A DNA stretch of 64,000 nucleotides from Typhlomys cinereus (GCA_023101885.1 JALPQD010000214.1:2976001-3040000); one strand, 5' to 3'; counted from the first letter of the stretch, positions 9,071 to 22,090 are shown. The notes: generated by a model not told the origin, from the sequence alone. Numbers and translations are program-made.

Positions 9071-11949
9071 AACAAAGAAACAAATACACTCCTGGGTCTG
9101 AATGATTGTGTCATTCAGCTGAGACTTCAGGCAGACTACACTATGCCATCTGGGTTTCAAGCTCAATGTTTTATGTACAAATTCTAATGCTGGATATTGC
9201 ACAGTGATGGGAAGAAACACAATTGATGTTCATTTATGTTTAAACTCTGAATGTCACAACAAACCTCCCAAAAAGGTATAGCACACAGGATTCTTGAAAA
9301 TATGAAATGAAGTCAAACAGATGACAGAGAACGTTAAGTCCCTCTAGAAACATAGACTCTTTCTTCTAAATTTGCCTGAGAGACTATTTATTCACTTTCA
9401 TTTTACAACATAAAGATTCTATGTTTGGAAAATGCTTTCCCATGTGGTATGACAGCAAGTTGTCTGAGGAAACCTTGTGTTTAATAGAAGAGCGTTGTGA
9501 TCCCTGCGTTTAATGTAAGATGTATGTGTCCACTCTGCTTTGTTTAATAATAAATTCATTTGGCAAATTCTGCTTTATTCATTGGCTTCCATTGTTCAGT
9601 TTGCTCATTTTGATTGCTGAATGTAATAGACTTTTGCCATAGATGCTAGCAAGTATTTTTTTTTTGAAAAAAAAAATAACAGTTGCTTTGACAGAATGAC
9701 AGAAATAACTTAATCGAGAAAGATGTATTTTGGTTCATTGTTTGGGGAATATAGTCTGCAGCAGTTATCCTACATGGTTGCTGATAAATTACCACCAAAC
9801 AGCTTAAGGGGGAAAGAGGAAGGATCCGTGGGTTCCTGGTTGGGAGGGGGAGCTTGGGAACCAGGTAGTGTGTAGGAGAAGGATGCCGCAGGACATTGAA
9901 TGTGCTGACAATGCCAGTTTGCTGAGGCTGAAAGGCACCAAGAAGAGGGGATGAAGAAGCCAGTCAGAGACAAACAGAAGGTTTCGAGGTGATGCTCGAT
10001 GCCCAGCTAAGGGGAGAAATCAGCAACTGATCAGGTCATTACTCTGTGCTGCTGTGGGATTGCCACAGTGATGTGAAGAGAGGCACACATGTTAGCAGAG
10101 GAGGAAACAGCCGCCCCGAACAATTAAACTGTCTCCAGGAATCCCATGGTAGAAGAAGGAAAGGCTGCATCCTGGGTCCAGCCAGGGGAGGGATTTGTCT
10201 CCCAGGTAGACCATTCGATTCTGACAACTTGCAGGACAGACTGACAGCCAAGCCAATGACTGTCAGTGGTGGGAGGACGCTTTGACAGGACTGTTTCACT
10301 GCTCACCTCCTGCGCTCTGTTTAAACCTGAACCTCTTGTCTGCACCTTCAATACGACCCCAGGGGACGGGCTGGTCGCTGGACCTGTTCATTGGTTCTTT
10401 TCTCCAATGCGGCCACTCAGAATGAATCTCTCTTCTTTGCTTTTCACTATTACTTTTTTCTTTAACTAGTGCGTTAGTGTAGGTGGCCAAGCCCAACTCA
10501 TTGGTGCTGCTGGAAGGTGGGCCTGGATCCTAGAAACTCTAGGAACATTAGTTAGAACCAGAGATGGTAAACAATAATCTCTTTTGTGAGTTTTGATGTT
10601 GCTGATGAGACAGTAACAGAACAAAGAGATCGGGGTGCATAGAAGAAGAAAGACTAAAAGGACTCTGCTAAAAGAGCAAATCAAAGAATTTGGGCTATTT
10701 GAGAACAAATGCAGTGGAAGATGGAGAGAATTGAAAAGGAGCCCATGCTGTGAAAAGAGCAGGATTTCTGAGTTGGGGCACCCCTAGGGTGTTAAGACCC
10801 AGGGCAAGTTCTTTGGACTAGCAGGTCAACAAAGACAGCACAGAAGAAATCTGGGAATTACAAAGCAATCTTGCTCCCTGGATATCTGCATAGCCCTTGA
10901 AATCTCTCAAGGTGTAGAATGGAGAGGGTTTTACTACCGGATGGTGACCTGCCAGCCGTGGATGAACAGGAGTAAAGACAGCATAGCTGAAATTAGCAGC
11001 ATTAGCAAATGGGGGCAAGAGCAATAGCCCTCTTGCAGGCTTGCTCCTGCGTGTGTTGCCAGGGAAACACGTTTATCCTGTCTCCAGGTGCAGGCAGAGG
11101 CTGCTGCTGGCCACAGGGAGGAGCCTGCAGCCTCTCACCCCCCCTCCCCATCACTCCACCAGCCCAGCTGTGCCTGTGGCTGTGACACAGGCCTGTCAAG
11201 AGTCAGCCCTTCTCCCCACGCTCATTGGCCGCCTGCTTCTTTGGGTCTGTTCAAGTCACAGTTTCAGCCAGAAATGTAAATGTATTGCCCTGACCCCTCC
11301 CTCTTCCACCAGCAAGGCGATCACGATGCTCATCCAAATGCATCCATGGATAAAAACCTAGTGACTTTGTAAAGTCCTGCACCTGCAAGAACTGTCAAGA
11401 AACCTTTCTTATAGTAGGGGCAGTGTGCACTGAGACAGCTAGTTCTTCTCACAGCTCTGTCTTGAGACAGGCCTGGACCCCAGATTGCCCAAGAAGAGGA
11501 ACAATGAGGCTCGTGAGGGCTGGCTTAATGAAAGAAGGCAAACACATTAAGTGTGGCTTATCTAAGCTCACGCCTAGCACAATTTTTAAAACATTCTTCA
11601 TCTTGATCAGGACTAAGCATCCTTACTATATTCTCCCAAACTGAAGCTTTGCATTTCTCACTAATTGCGGGACGCTTACAGTCTTCAGAGACAGGGGGAA
11701 ATAGTACCCAAAAGTTAGGAGTGAAGTTTCTGATTCCAAGAGCTGTTATACTCTCGTTTCTTAAGCCTTCAAGACAAGCTGAGGAGGTATTGTTGCTCAG
11801 CAGTTACGGGGGGGGCGGGGATCTTAACCTATAGGCTGTTTAAAGCAGAATAGCCAGGAAAGAAACCTGTGCTCTCCTGGATTCCTTCTGCAAAACTTAG
11901 GTATAATTCAGACCCCAGGGCTGACAATTGTCTCCTCTATTACAAACTA
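9071..11949. other. No gene recognised
   Basis: Mixed unique sequence. Short open frames of 60-106 codons occur on both strands (for example 11041-11361 plus, 10039-10299 minus), but they overlap one another and show no domain. There is an AATAAA-like string near 9547 without other gene signals. No repeat family was recognised with confidence. Confidence 0.55.
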
Positions 11950-12318
11950 AGATGCTGTAATGGTATGAGTATGAAATGTTTCCCATGGGCTTGTGTGCTA
12001 GGGACTTGGGTCCCAGCTAGTAGTGCTATTTTGGGAAGTTCTGGGAAGTTAATAGGTGAGATATAGCTGGAGGAATTAGGTTACTGGGTTGGGGATGGGG
12101 AGGTGTCCCTGAAGGTCGGATTCTCTCTCTCTCTGCCTCCCTCCTAACTGCCACAAGAGAATCTTGTCACTGATACACATTAGTTAGTGCTGCCATAATG
12201 CCTCTCTGCAGGCCCAGAATCAACGAACCTAGGGACTATGGAGCAAAATCAATCTTTCCTCCCTGGAAGTTGTTCTGTCTACTACTAGGTCATAGTGGCA
12301 CTAAAATGATTAATATAG
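11950..12318 (+). repeat. Medium-reiterated LTR-like or MER-like relic
   Basis: The order 'gtatgagtatgaaatgtttcccatgggcttgtgtgctagg', 'cccagctagtagtgctattttggg' and 'ggaattaggttactggg' matches, by my recollection, a widespread mammalian medium-reiterated repeat, perhaps MaLR-like. The tail near 12250-12318 fades out. Family assignment is tentative. Confidence 0.4.
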
Positions 12319-12679
12319 CCCCTGGCTGTCAGACACGGTTCTCCCCAAATACCCACCACTTGGGCAGATGACCAGTGATGAGAAGGGCTAATCAGAGACT
12401 CAGTAGTATCTTGCTTCCATGAGGGGCAGGTATGCACAACTGTCGACCTTCACTTAAGGTAAACAATAGGGAGAATTCTACCTCACGTTTTCACTCTAGG
12501 GAGAAGCACTAATTCTTACAGCATTAGTATTTTGGACATTTTATATTGGCAAGTCTTATTCTAGGCACCCAGCGCAATATATTAATTAAAAGGTCATTTC
12601 ATTGCACAAGAGAGAAGAATCTTCCTAAGTATACTGGACATTTTACCTGGTGGGGGAGTGGGGGGCTGGGAGGCTGGCT
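12319..12679. other. No gene or repeat recognised
   Basis: Low-complexity-free sequence between an old repeat and a SINE. One open frame of 68 codons begins at 12546 but runs into the SINE and is not credible as a gene. Confidence 0.5.
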
Positions 12680-12825
12680 TGCATTTCCAGCCCTGGTGGG
12701 CAGAGCCTGGGAAATCCCAGAGCAAAGCAAAAAGAAGGTAGAAACAATCTAGGATGATTCCTGAAGTCATCCTTGGCCCTCCATCGGATCACCCTTTGAC
12801 ACACACACAAATAAATAAATAAAAC
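12680..12825 (+). repeat. B2-like SINE, 5'-truncated
   Basis: Body of the window's B2-like SINE ('tttccagccctggtgggcagagcc', 'caatctaggatgattcctg', 'cacccttt', short CA) ending in an AAATAAATAAA tail. The tRNA-like head is absent or replaced by a G-rich stretch. Confidence 0.75.
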
Positions 12826-12925
12826 AGGATCTCATACTGTAGCCCAAGTTGGCCTTAAACTCTCAAAGCTTCTCTTGTCTCTGCCTCCTAAGTGCTAAGT
12901 TTACAGGTGTGAACTCATACCCAGA
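12826..12925 (-). repeat. B1-like SINE relic
   Basis: Reverse-complement B1 landmarks 'ctcatactgtagcccaagttggcctt' and 'tctctgcctcctaagtgctaagtttacaggtgtga'. It directly follows the tail of a SINE in the opposite sense. Confidence 0.7.
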
Positions 12926-13044
12926 AACATTTTAGCTGGGAAAAAAATTTAACAACTTTTTATTTTGCTATATTTCAAATATAAATAAATCATAGAGAAT
13001 AATTTAAGGGGTGTTCATACTTAGTACATGGCTTTTAAAAGCTC

Positions 13045-13205
13045 ATTTGGGTCTGGAAAGATGGTTTCATGGATAATGGAACCTGCACACGAACTTGTTG
13101 ACCTGAGTTCGATACCCAGAGCCTGTAAGGTGAAAGAAAGTAGAACCAATTTCCAAGTGTTGTCCTCTGAAACCTCGTACCTGTAAGGTGGTATTCCCCC
13201 CCCCC
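13045..13205 (+). repeat. Old B2/B3-type SINE relic
   Basis: The head 'gtctggaaagatggtttcatgg' and the B-box-like 'gacctgagttcgatacccag' identify a tRNA-derived SINE. The rest is diverged and ends at a run of C (about 13196-13205). Confidence 0.6.
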
Positions 13206-16200
13206 ATCTATCTCTCAAAGAAATGACACATTTTTAGGTGTTTTATTTTTTTCTATTTAAGTACAAAATGCAAAACTGCAGCCCAAATATAAAATATAAA
13301 TATAGTGCTTTCTTTGAGACCCCTTGAACACCTGTAATCACCCAAAAGACAATGTTCCTTCCTACATATTTTGAGGATCATGAGTACCAGGCCATATGGT
13401 CAGATAGCTCGAGATCACTGCCTCCCTGCAGTTATATCTTTGCAACCATCTCACCTTCAGGATGACCCCTTTCCAAACAAACAGATAATGGCAAAAACAA
13501 AGAAGTGTTACTGCCGAGTTATAGTCTACTCTTCTGTCATTGGGTTTCTTCTCGCCGTCTTGTGCATCTTGTGCTATGACAGAATATAGATGTCAGAAAG
13601 CTACTGAGAAGCCCCCAGTGACAGATAAATCCTGCCAGCAACTACACCTGTGTGTTTGGAAATAGGTCTTTCCTCGATCAGAATCTTCAAGTAAGATCTC
13701 CACCCTGGACAACACCTGGACTGTAGCCTTCCTGGAGAGTTGATGATCTCCGCCTCAGCTGTGCCCAGAAACTGAGATTTTAAATTGTTTTAAGCCAAGA
13801 AGTATTGTGGTCAATACACAATTACATATGAAATAGTCCTCGAAAACATGGCGACGCAAAGAGGGCTGTCACTCAAGGACCAGATCAGGGATGTCAGGAG
13901 GAGGAGGAGACAGAAACAGTCTCCTGGGACAAGCTTCACTGTTAAGAAGGGGTTTCCTGTCACTATTGCAAGTAGGAAGTTCCACGCCATGCTCAGTGCT
14001 CTGGTCAGCCAGGTCCTAGTAGAAGATGAGTGCTGTTTTGTGGTTCCCCCGAAAGTCTAGGGGATCCATGTAAGAAGCAAAGCACGAGGTCTTTTCCCAG
14101 GGGAGGCCAGGCAGCTGGGATTCCAAACAGAACAGGGCATGTGTCAGAATCTGCTGCATCTCTCTGCACATAAAGTCTTAAAGGAAGCTGATAATGAGCT
14201 GAATCGACCTCATTAAAAGTTGCTTTTAAAAACAGGTTTCTTTCAAGATGTCATGTGTTAGAATTATATAAAACATCTGTTTGCCAACATCTCACAGGTT
14301 ATTTTTGTCTTTCATTTGTCTCACTTTTTCTGAATAAAGGTCTCTAAGCTTTGAAATATCTTGTCTTTCCCCCACAATCAGTTTATAGGCCAGCTCCACA
14401 TGAATTTGGCCTCTTCCTTTTATTTCATTTTGCCCTTACCTCCTCGTCTACCTCCTCAGTACCTCTTTGCTGGATTATAGCATGTTCTCCCGGAGGGACT
14501 TTCTCAGCTGCTGCCTGTGAGAATTCTGAGCTGAACAGCAGCAGCGCTTATTATTACGATACTTCATACAAGTAATTAGAGCTGTTATTTTTGTAAGCAC
14601 TCAGCAAGACCGGGGAAGAGATAAAACATGTCAGACACAGTGAAGGAGAAGGGAAAGAGCTGGGTAGGAACAAGAAGTCACTAACAAATAATAAAGGGAA
14701 CTAGATGCTCAAAAACAATGTGGCCAGCAACATAACTGTGTAAGTTAGTGATATTTAGCAGCGGTTTAAGTCAGTGGCAGATTTGGTGAGCAATTATCTT
14801 GAGACCTAACAGGTGCAAGGAGCCACAAGACTGAATTAGATTGCCAAGTATTACCCACCCAGTGACTGGAGCTGTTTGTGTATTTGGAATAAATAAGCTA
14901 CAATAGTTATGTATTCCAGACTTCTCCCAGGAGTCTGGACAGATCTGGATGGAATGAATATGAAAATTTAAACACAAACATTCTGATCTCTGTGACTCCA
15001 AAACAAGGAAAGAGGTTGGTGCATTGCTAGGGTGTGCCAGGTACCTAGTACATGGTACTGGGTTTGAAATTTTCCCAACCCAAATGCTCTGGCTTGTGAT
15101 TCCCTCCTCTCCCATAGCCATCCTGGCTGGAGCTTAAAAGGCTGGCATTAGATCTGTTACAGGCAAGATCTCAGCCATCACCACCCCCCATTAAAGAGAG
15201 GTAGCCAATGTTCAAGATCTTCTACTCATTGCAAAATGCCTAGGATTGGCTAGAAAATCAGGAGCTCAAGTTTTAGAAACCCCCCACCCCCACCCCATCC
15301 TTCTCACCAGTACTCTGAAACTGCCTCCAATGACAGCACACTGTCTCTGGGAAGGTGTTCTTCCCCCTCTTGGCTCTTCAGAGTTAGATTAGAATTTTTA
15401 GCCAGCTATGTCAACCTTCAGCAGGTCCTGTTCTGTACAGCAAGACAAAGTAGCAAGAAGATCTAAAACTCTTCCTACATTAAATCAGTTAGGCCCTGAT
15501 GAAACCTAGAGAAACTCCCCCACCCCAAACTTCTGTCAGTCCTGTATCCGAGCTACCTGAAGAAGGAAGGAATTTTAAGTGTGGGAAGAAGGTAGGTGGA
15601 GAACCAATGCTCATCTTTCTTGCAGTTTTCCCTCACCTCATTTACTATGATAGTTTTCTCATAAGATAGGTATTATTAAGAAAGAAAAACATCAGTTGAA
15701 AACCCTAGCAACAGGGTTAATGATGAAACAAAATGAAAATTGGTCCAGACGCCCACCACCAGTTATGCCACTGCCTGTAATGTTCCATCTGCTTTTCCAA
15801 CTGTGTCTATGTGAAACTTGTAATAAAGTAATACAAATAATACATATAATCAGGAGAGCAAATGCAACCTGTCATATCTGGTTTCCAATGATAATTTTCC
15901 AGTCTAAAGAGAACTGATGTCATCACCCTTCACACTGGAAACAGATAAGGCATAAATCCTGGAAATGCATAAAAATGATATTGATTTTATTTATTTTTCA
16001 TTTGTTTGGTTAAATAAGGAACACATTAATAGTCATGTCACTGTGACTGTTTGGTCATTCTATCCCACGTTTATTCCATTTATATACAGATTGACCCTCA
16101 GTCTCCTCTGGTCCCTTCATAAGGCAGGACAGTTCCTGATTTGTCTCTACTCACATCTCTTCCTGGAAGAACAGATGTCACAAAGGGTAACCACTCTGCT

Positions 16201-16253
16201 CTGTCTTTCAGTTCCTGTTTCTAGTCTTCATCCCAGGAGCACCTAAATAGCTG
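13206..16253. other. No gene recognised
   Basis: About 3 kb with no repeat I can name. Open frames of 70-116 codons (13371-13589 and 13848-14060 plus; 14771-15121 minus) lack recognisable domains. The frame at 13848 is rich in Arg early on but shows no family. An AATAAA string lies near 14333 without supporting context. Confidence 0.5.
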
Positions 16254-16680
16254 CTAATCTAAAGAAGAATGAGGAGCTCCTTCTTTCGACCTGGGAACAA
16301 AGTCCAAATCGTTCTCTGAGATGTCTGCTTGCTCTATGTCAGCCTCTGTCTGAGATGAGGATCCACTTGCTGTAATCTCCTCAATCCTAAATAAAAGATG
16401 TTCAGATTGTTTCTGCCCATTGTGCTTCTTAAGCAATTGCTTACATAGATCATCATTAAACTGTGATTCCTTCTTTCTCTTCCTTGAATATTGCATTCTA
16501 GCTTCTACCATGATTGCAGTTTAGAGAACAAACAAGATGGTGGAATGTTGATAACAGGATGCCAGTTACTCTTTCTGATAGATCTTCATAGAATGGTGCT
16601 TATTAGGGTCTGGATTTAGGTCTCCAGACTTTTCTTGGATTGCTCAAATTTTGGAAAACTTTGCTTGGGCTAACCACTTT
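16254..16680 (-). pseudogene. Decayed ORF-like segment, product unknown
   Basis: On the minus strand a single reading frame runs from about 16680 to a stop near 16254 with three in-frame stops in the upstream half; the last 85 codons (ATG at 16511) are open. The translation is hydrophilic and protein-like: a basic patch (YSRKRKKESQ), a Lys/Gln-rich middle, then a Ser/Glu/Asp-rich acidic end (ASGSSSQTEADIEQ). The upstream frame also reads plausibly (AIQEKSGDLNPDPNKHH). I do not recognise the family. It could be the remnant of a processed pseudogene or an old exon, or a chance frame. A SINE lies just upstream at 16695. Confidence 0.3.
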
Positions 16681-16694
16681 TGTGACTGATATGT

Positions 16695-16963
16695 AAATAT
16701 AGCTTGAGATGGTTCAGGGGTTAAAACCTTTCTCTTCCCAAAAAAACAAAACAAAACAAAAAAAACACACACCTGAGTTCAGATCTCAGATCTCACATAA
16801 AAATGCTGGTCAGAAATTGTGGCAGCCTCTACCCTGGAAGGTAGAACCTGGGAAACCTCAGAGCCAAGCAATAAGGAGGTAGAACAATGCAGAATGATTC
16901 CTAATGTCACCTTCGGTCTTCTACAGGCACACACTCTAATGCACTGTTACACGCACACAAAAT
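16695..16963 (+). repeat. B2-like SINE, with head insertion
   Basis: The head 'tagcttgagatggttcaggggttaaaacc' is followed by an A-rich (AAAAC)n-like insertion (16740-16772), the B-box-like 'acctgagttcagatctcag', and the usual body ('gcagaatgattcctaatgtcacc'). The 3' end runs into a long purine tract. Confidence 0.8.
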
Positions 16964-17215
16964 AGAGGAAAGAAAGAAAGAGAAAGAAAAAAAGGAAGGA
17001 AGGAAGGAGAAAGAGAGAAAGAGAGAGAGAAAAAAGGAAAGAAAGAAGAAAGAGAGAAAGAGAGAGAGAAAGAAAGAAAGAAGAAAAAAGAAGAAAGAAA
17101 GAAAGAAAGAAGAGAGAGAAAGAAAGAAAGAGAGAGAGAAAGGAAAGAAGGAAGGAAGGAAGGAAGAAAGGAAGGAAGGAAGGAAGGAAGGAAGGAAGGG
17201 AGGAGAGAGAGAGAA
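16964..17215 (+). repeat. Uninterrupted 252-nt purine tract
   Basis: GAAA, GGAA and GA repeats with no pyrimidine between the T at 16963 and the T at 17216. It grew out of the tail of the SINE at 16695. Tracts of this kind can form intramolecular triplexes when they contain mirror symmetry. Confidence 0.95.
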
Positions 17216-17684
17216 TTAAGGAAAGAAAGAAGAGCTTATTAACTTATGATGATATTGTGATATAAGCCATGTAAATGCTTGGGATGTGTGACTAATACCT
17301 TGGCTCCAGGGGAAGAGATGTTTAAATGCTGTTCACTGAAATGTCTTCGTGAGTCTTTACTCTAGTCAAGTGTTGTTAGCATGTATATGTGGCAGGAAAG
17401 GCTGTTTCAAGGATTATTATTTTGCTCAAGATCGCACAGGCAGAAAGTAGCTGAGCTGGGATTTGAACCTCGGTTCTAGAAATTTCAAAGCTAAGGTTCA
17501 CGAGCGTATATAATTGATGACCTGTATGTAGTAGCAATAGAGAGACCTAGTGCTTAAATTCCAGAGCAGTGTTTTTCATTCTCTGACTCAAATAGTCATG
17601 GAAATTCAGAAAAATACGCACTCTTACTGTTCCAACTCTGTTGAAAGTGAAGCTAGGTGAGGCTTCCACCTATGATTTTTATTC

Positions 17685-17890
17685 TTTTTGGGTTTGGGAT
17701 GAAATTTAGGGCTCACATATGCTAGGCAAGTGTTCTGGCAGTAAGCAATCTTTTCACTTTTTTTTTTTTAATTTTTTGAGACAGCATCTCACAAGTTGCC
17801 TAGGCTGGCCTTGATCACACTCCACAGCCTGAACTGACTGTGAATTTGTGATGCTCTTGCCCCAGGTCTGTTTATTAAACCTAATCTCAT
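17685..17890 (-). repeat. B4-like composite (ID plus B1) SINE relic
   Basis: The segment 17685-17755 resembles an antisense ID head ('atgctaggcaagtgttctggcagtaagc'). It is followed, after a T tract, by antisense B1 landmarks ('gagacagcatctcacaagttgcctaggctggcc'). The order matches B4-type SINEs. Diverged. Confidence 0.55.
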
Positions 17891-18541
17891 CCCTGTAATT
17901 TATTTTTAAAAACCTGCATGGACTCTCACTTGCATCAAAAGATTAAAAACTGTGTTCTGATGACATAAATCCAATTTTCCTTTGATATGAAAAAATGGCT
18001 GTCAGGAATATCTGAATTTAGCATGTACAAAATCAAGTATTTCCTCTCCCTCCCAAATCTCCTGCTTTATCAGTATTTCCAGTAATAAAGTACATGGGGA
18101 GCAAATTTCAGGTGGAAGGGGTCTGGGAGGGCCGAGGACTCATGACAAATGTTCATATGCACTTAACTTTTCTGTGAGAAAAAATGTGGAGGTTCATTGA
18201 GAAAGAGATACTAATGTGAAGGAGAGCCTTAAGAAATTTGAGCTTTATCAGCACAGAGGGCATTCCAGCAGTGGGGACCATAACCAAGCCTTAAAATGAG
18301 AGAAGATTGAAATGGGGGAGATCTTAAAAAGGAAGAATAGGAGAGTTAACTGTTATAGACAAGCAGTGAGAGGGGTAGATCTGAAACCCTCAGGGAAGTT
18401 TCTCCAAAGCCTTAGAATCCACAGAGCCCACAGGACTAAGACATTTCTAACATTTGTAGGTTTTCTAGAGTGTATGGGAAAGTTTGACTAGCTATGCAAG
18501 GGTGGTGGTGGGGGCGAACAAGGAACCAAGATAGTGTAAAA

Positions 18542-18586
<45 letters not shown>

Positions 18587-19459
18587 CTATGTGTGTACCA
18601 GCCATCAGATGTTGTCAGGAGGGCTACAACAAAGGGCTGTCAGGGAGCTAGGATGCAGGGAGTGAAAGACCGTCAGGTAAATAATGGTCCCCTCTCAAGG
18701 TCCGCCACTGTTAGGATAATAGGTTTGGGAGGGCAGGGATCTAGGAAGACAAGTTTTGTAGTTTCTCGAATGCCTCTTGAGAACTGATGTCAGTTCTTGA
18801 AATGCTACCTTTCTACCTAAGATGGAGGGATTTTACAAAATGGCGTGGCCATGGTAACAGTCTGTAGCCCCACCTCCCACTCAGTTTCCAGGGATAGAAA
18901 TGTCAGACTGCACCTGTACCTCCGTCTATTGGGCAGGGAAACCATTCTGCTGTCTGTCCTTTGGTCTTAGATGTCACAAGCCCTCTACCCTGCGCTCTCT
19001 GTAGAGTGCGCGTGCACAGCAGACACACCTGCCATGTCACCGTTTACTAAAAACCCCTTGTTAGCCTTGTCATCTCCAGAGGGCAGTGGCACGCTCTTTG
19101 TATGGGTTTCTGGAACCTCCTAGGGCTTTAACGCCATCGCCATAGCACAGGCTGGACTTTAGCTTTGGTAGAGGATGACCTGTTTTGCAGACATGACCTG
19201 TTCCAGAACCACCAGGGTTTTCCTGCTGCAGTCACTGGCTGCCTGGAAAACACCCCTCCCTTTGTATATGAATAGAAAACTCACTCTTATGGAGTGGCAG
19301 TGCAAGGCTAAGTGTGCCTCTTCCTCCTCCTGCTACTCTCCTCCAGGTTTGAAGATTCTAGGAGCTATCTTTTTTTTTTTTTTTTTAAATCAATCCAATG
19401 CACATCTATCATCAGTCATTTTTGTTGTTGTTAAATATTGTATTAGAGGTCAATCCTAG
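17891..19459. other. No gene recognised; TC microsatellite
   Basis: Contains a (TC)n run at 18543-18580 followed by a few TG units. Open frames of up to 97 codons, such as 18494-18787, span the microsatellite and are not credible. A T tract lies at 19370-19386. No repeat family was recognised otherwise. Confidence 0.5.
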
Positions 19460-19832
19460 GTCTGTGTGGTAGCTGGTTTCAGATGTCTACTTGACCATCA
19501 AAAACTGAACCTTTAGGCTCACTTAGGAGAATTATCTAGTCTGTAAGAGATTACGAAATTAATGAGAGAAGATCCAGCCCATGGTGGGTGGATATGTTAG
19601 AAAGCTGGTTGGAATTCAGCAGACTGGTTCACTGACAATCTAAAAAGCAACTGTGCAACACTGTTCTTGTCCACTCTGCTCTTCTGTGGATATATTGTAG
19701 CTAGTTTCCTCAGCTTCTTCGTGTATCTCTCCTGACATCATAATCAAGTATAAACTAAAATAGATCCCTCATTCTACTAAATGGCTTAGGTCATAAGTTC
19801 ATTACAGCAACAGAAATATGAAACTAACACTA
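19460..19832 (+). repeat. Medium-reiterated repeat, copy 1
   Basis: Begins 'tctgtgtggtagctgg...gtctacttgacc', has 'cagcccatggtgggtgg' in the middle and ends 'cattacagcaacagaaatatgaaactaacac'. The same start and middle recur at 63806-64000. The end resembles a common rodent repeat whose name I cannot fix; flanks are too diverged to show a duplication. Confidence 0.6.
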
Positions 19833-21608
19833 TCTGAATCTCATCCCAGCCACTTATTTTAGTCTATATTAAGTATGGAATGTCTGTAAAATAATTTCAC
19901 CTTTCTGAGCCTCAGCTTCTGAACTGATGGGGGTTAAAAAGAAATGCTCATTGTAAGAGGTTTTTATAATTGCTAGAAGCAGAATACCTGAAATATATTA
20001 GATGATCCATAAGTTACAGCCATCATTATTACCTTTCTTGACTTTGGGGATGTTATCTTCTTCATGAAGGTACTGAGACTCTCAGTTACCTGAATAGTCT
20101 CTCTTCTAAAACAGTAACTTGTATAATTCAAGACTGTAGTGGAAAATGAACTTATTTTATTTTATTCCTCTAAATCCAGTTAAATTTCTACTGAACCTTG
20201 CAGTTGATGGGACGCTCACATTAGTGGCACTTGATAGGTCATTTGATAGGTTACCACGATGATCACAACCTTCATGGTTCCTTTAAGCAGATGGCTTTAT
20301 GGCTTCTGTGTCAGATTCAGAGGCATACTGAAATAGTGTGCAGACATCCTGAGAGATGACTGCGCCGGCCTCCCCCAATGACAGCGACAGTGCTCTCTGA
20401 GCTACTCGAAGGCATGAGAGTTTCTATTATTGAGGAACACCCCCTCCCCACTCCCCGCCCCTGAGCGCGCATTCATTCTGTACCCCCAAGCCTCCAGAGA
20501 AGTTCCAAGACCACCTTCTCTCCTCCCTGGGCTATCACCAGTTCTCCTGGAGGGCTCTCCCTCCCACCCCTGGTCAATTCAGTTCTAGTTCTGTTTCACA
20601 TTGGTACGTGGCATTATATGTTTGACTGACAGAAGCTTTAACGAATACCCTGAGGCACATTAACTCTGATTACTTTCTAGAGAAGGGAAAAAGAAGATCA
20701 AAGCTGTTACTCCTATATTAATTACTTTGTATTTTAAATTTCTATCTCTCTCACTGAACAATGAATTTAATTAATTGACATCAGCTTTGGGGTATGTGTA
20801 GTCAATATATCCAGACCAACTTGTTCTCTTTACCCAAGAGATAGTTAATAAATGACAGTCAAGCCAATGAATGAAGTGAGAGAAAATGAATCCCTAGTGT
20901 TGTACTAGTTGCTCTTCAGAATCTGTTAAAGATTTACTGCTTCTTTGCACAAGTAACACTTGTGGGTTGCAAGTCAAATAATATAGAGGTATATGAATTT
21001 AAAAAGTTAGCATTTTATAATGATGCCCGTATGCTGTTCTTGTTTTATGAAGGCTATAAGTCTGACTCATGAATGATCAATGAGCTTTTACTAAAGCTCA
21101 ACAGAATATTTGCAATGTAAACCTTTAACTTTCATTTCTGCTGTTAACATACAGAGAATAACACATATACAATTGTAAGAGAAGCTGGAGAAAACTTGAG
21201 TTCTGTATCTCTATGTTACATGTCAATGATTGGTTAGGGAGAGGTTGAAGCATATTTTAAATTGTGGGAACAGTGTGGCAAGTTGTTTATTTCAGGTTGT
21301 TTGCATTTTTAGAAATGATAATTAAGAATATAATCAGGACTCTTCCGTTACAGCATTAGACACAAATCTGTTTTGGTACATAAAGTTTTATTGAATACAG
21401 TCACTCCCACTTGTTCAAATGGTGTCTACTGCTACGGAGCGGAGCTGTTTGTACAGACTAATGTGACCTGCAAAACTGAATATTTTTACCATCTGGTTCT
21501 TTGCAAAAAAGGTTTTGCTAACTTATTTAATTCGTTGTTCCTAACAGTCAGCCATGGATTCCCTAGGAACCCATGAAGTTATCAGACAAACAAAAAAAAT
21601 CCTTGTAA
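19833..21608. other. No gene recognised
   Basis: AT-rich sequence with no credible frame. The longest frame (21373-21576 plus, 67 codons) has no motif. A short CG-containing patch near 20440-20475 is too small to be a CpG island. Confidence 0.5.
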
Positions 21609-21692
21609 GGGCTGGAGGTAGGGCTCAGCATTTGCCTAGCATGTGAGTCTCTAAATTCAATTCTCAGCGCTGACTGAAAAAAAAAAAAAAGA
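21609..21692 (+). repeat. ID-like SINE
   Basis: The tRNA-like head 'gggctggaggtagggctcagcatttgcctagcatgtg' and a short body ending in a 14-nt A tract match ID elements in order and length. Slightly diverged. Confidence 0.7.
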
Positions 21693-21704
21693 AGTATGAA
21701 ATTT

Positions 21705-22090
21705 CTGGGGGCTGAGAGGATGGTGAGGTGGATAAGTTACCTACTCTGCAAGGATGAGGACTGGAACTTGGCCCCTCAGAACCCAGGTATAAAGTGGTCA
21801 GATGAGCTGGTCACCGGTTATCCCAGTACTTCGGAGATAAAGACAGGGTGTTTCCCAGGGCACACGGGTTAAGCTAGTCTATCCAACTGGAGAGCCCTGA
21901 GTTCAACCAGGAGACCCCACCTAAATAATAAAAATGGAGAATGATCGAAGAAGACACCCATGTCAACTTTGGGTCTCCACATGCATGTGCATATCTATGC
22001 AAGTGTATTTGCATACACTCAAGGACTCAAACACATGGAGACATACAAATGGACATGCACAACCCCTCCCATGCACACGCATAGACAAAA
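21705..22090 (+). repeat. B3-like SINE
   Basis: The head 'ggggctgagaggatggtgaggtggataag', middle 'cagtacttcggagataaagacaggg' and 3' block 'agaagacacccatgtcaactttgggtctccacatgcatg' follow the B3 order. The short frames on both strands here are by-products. Confidence 0.75.
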
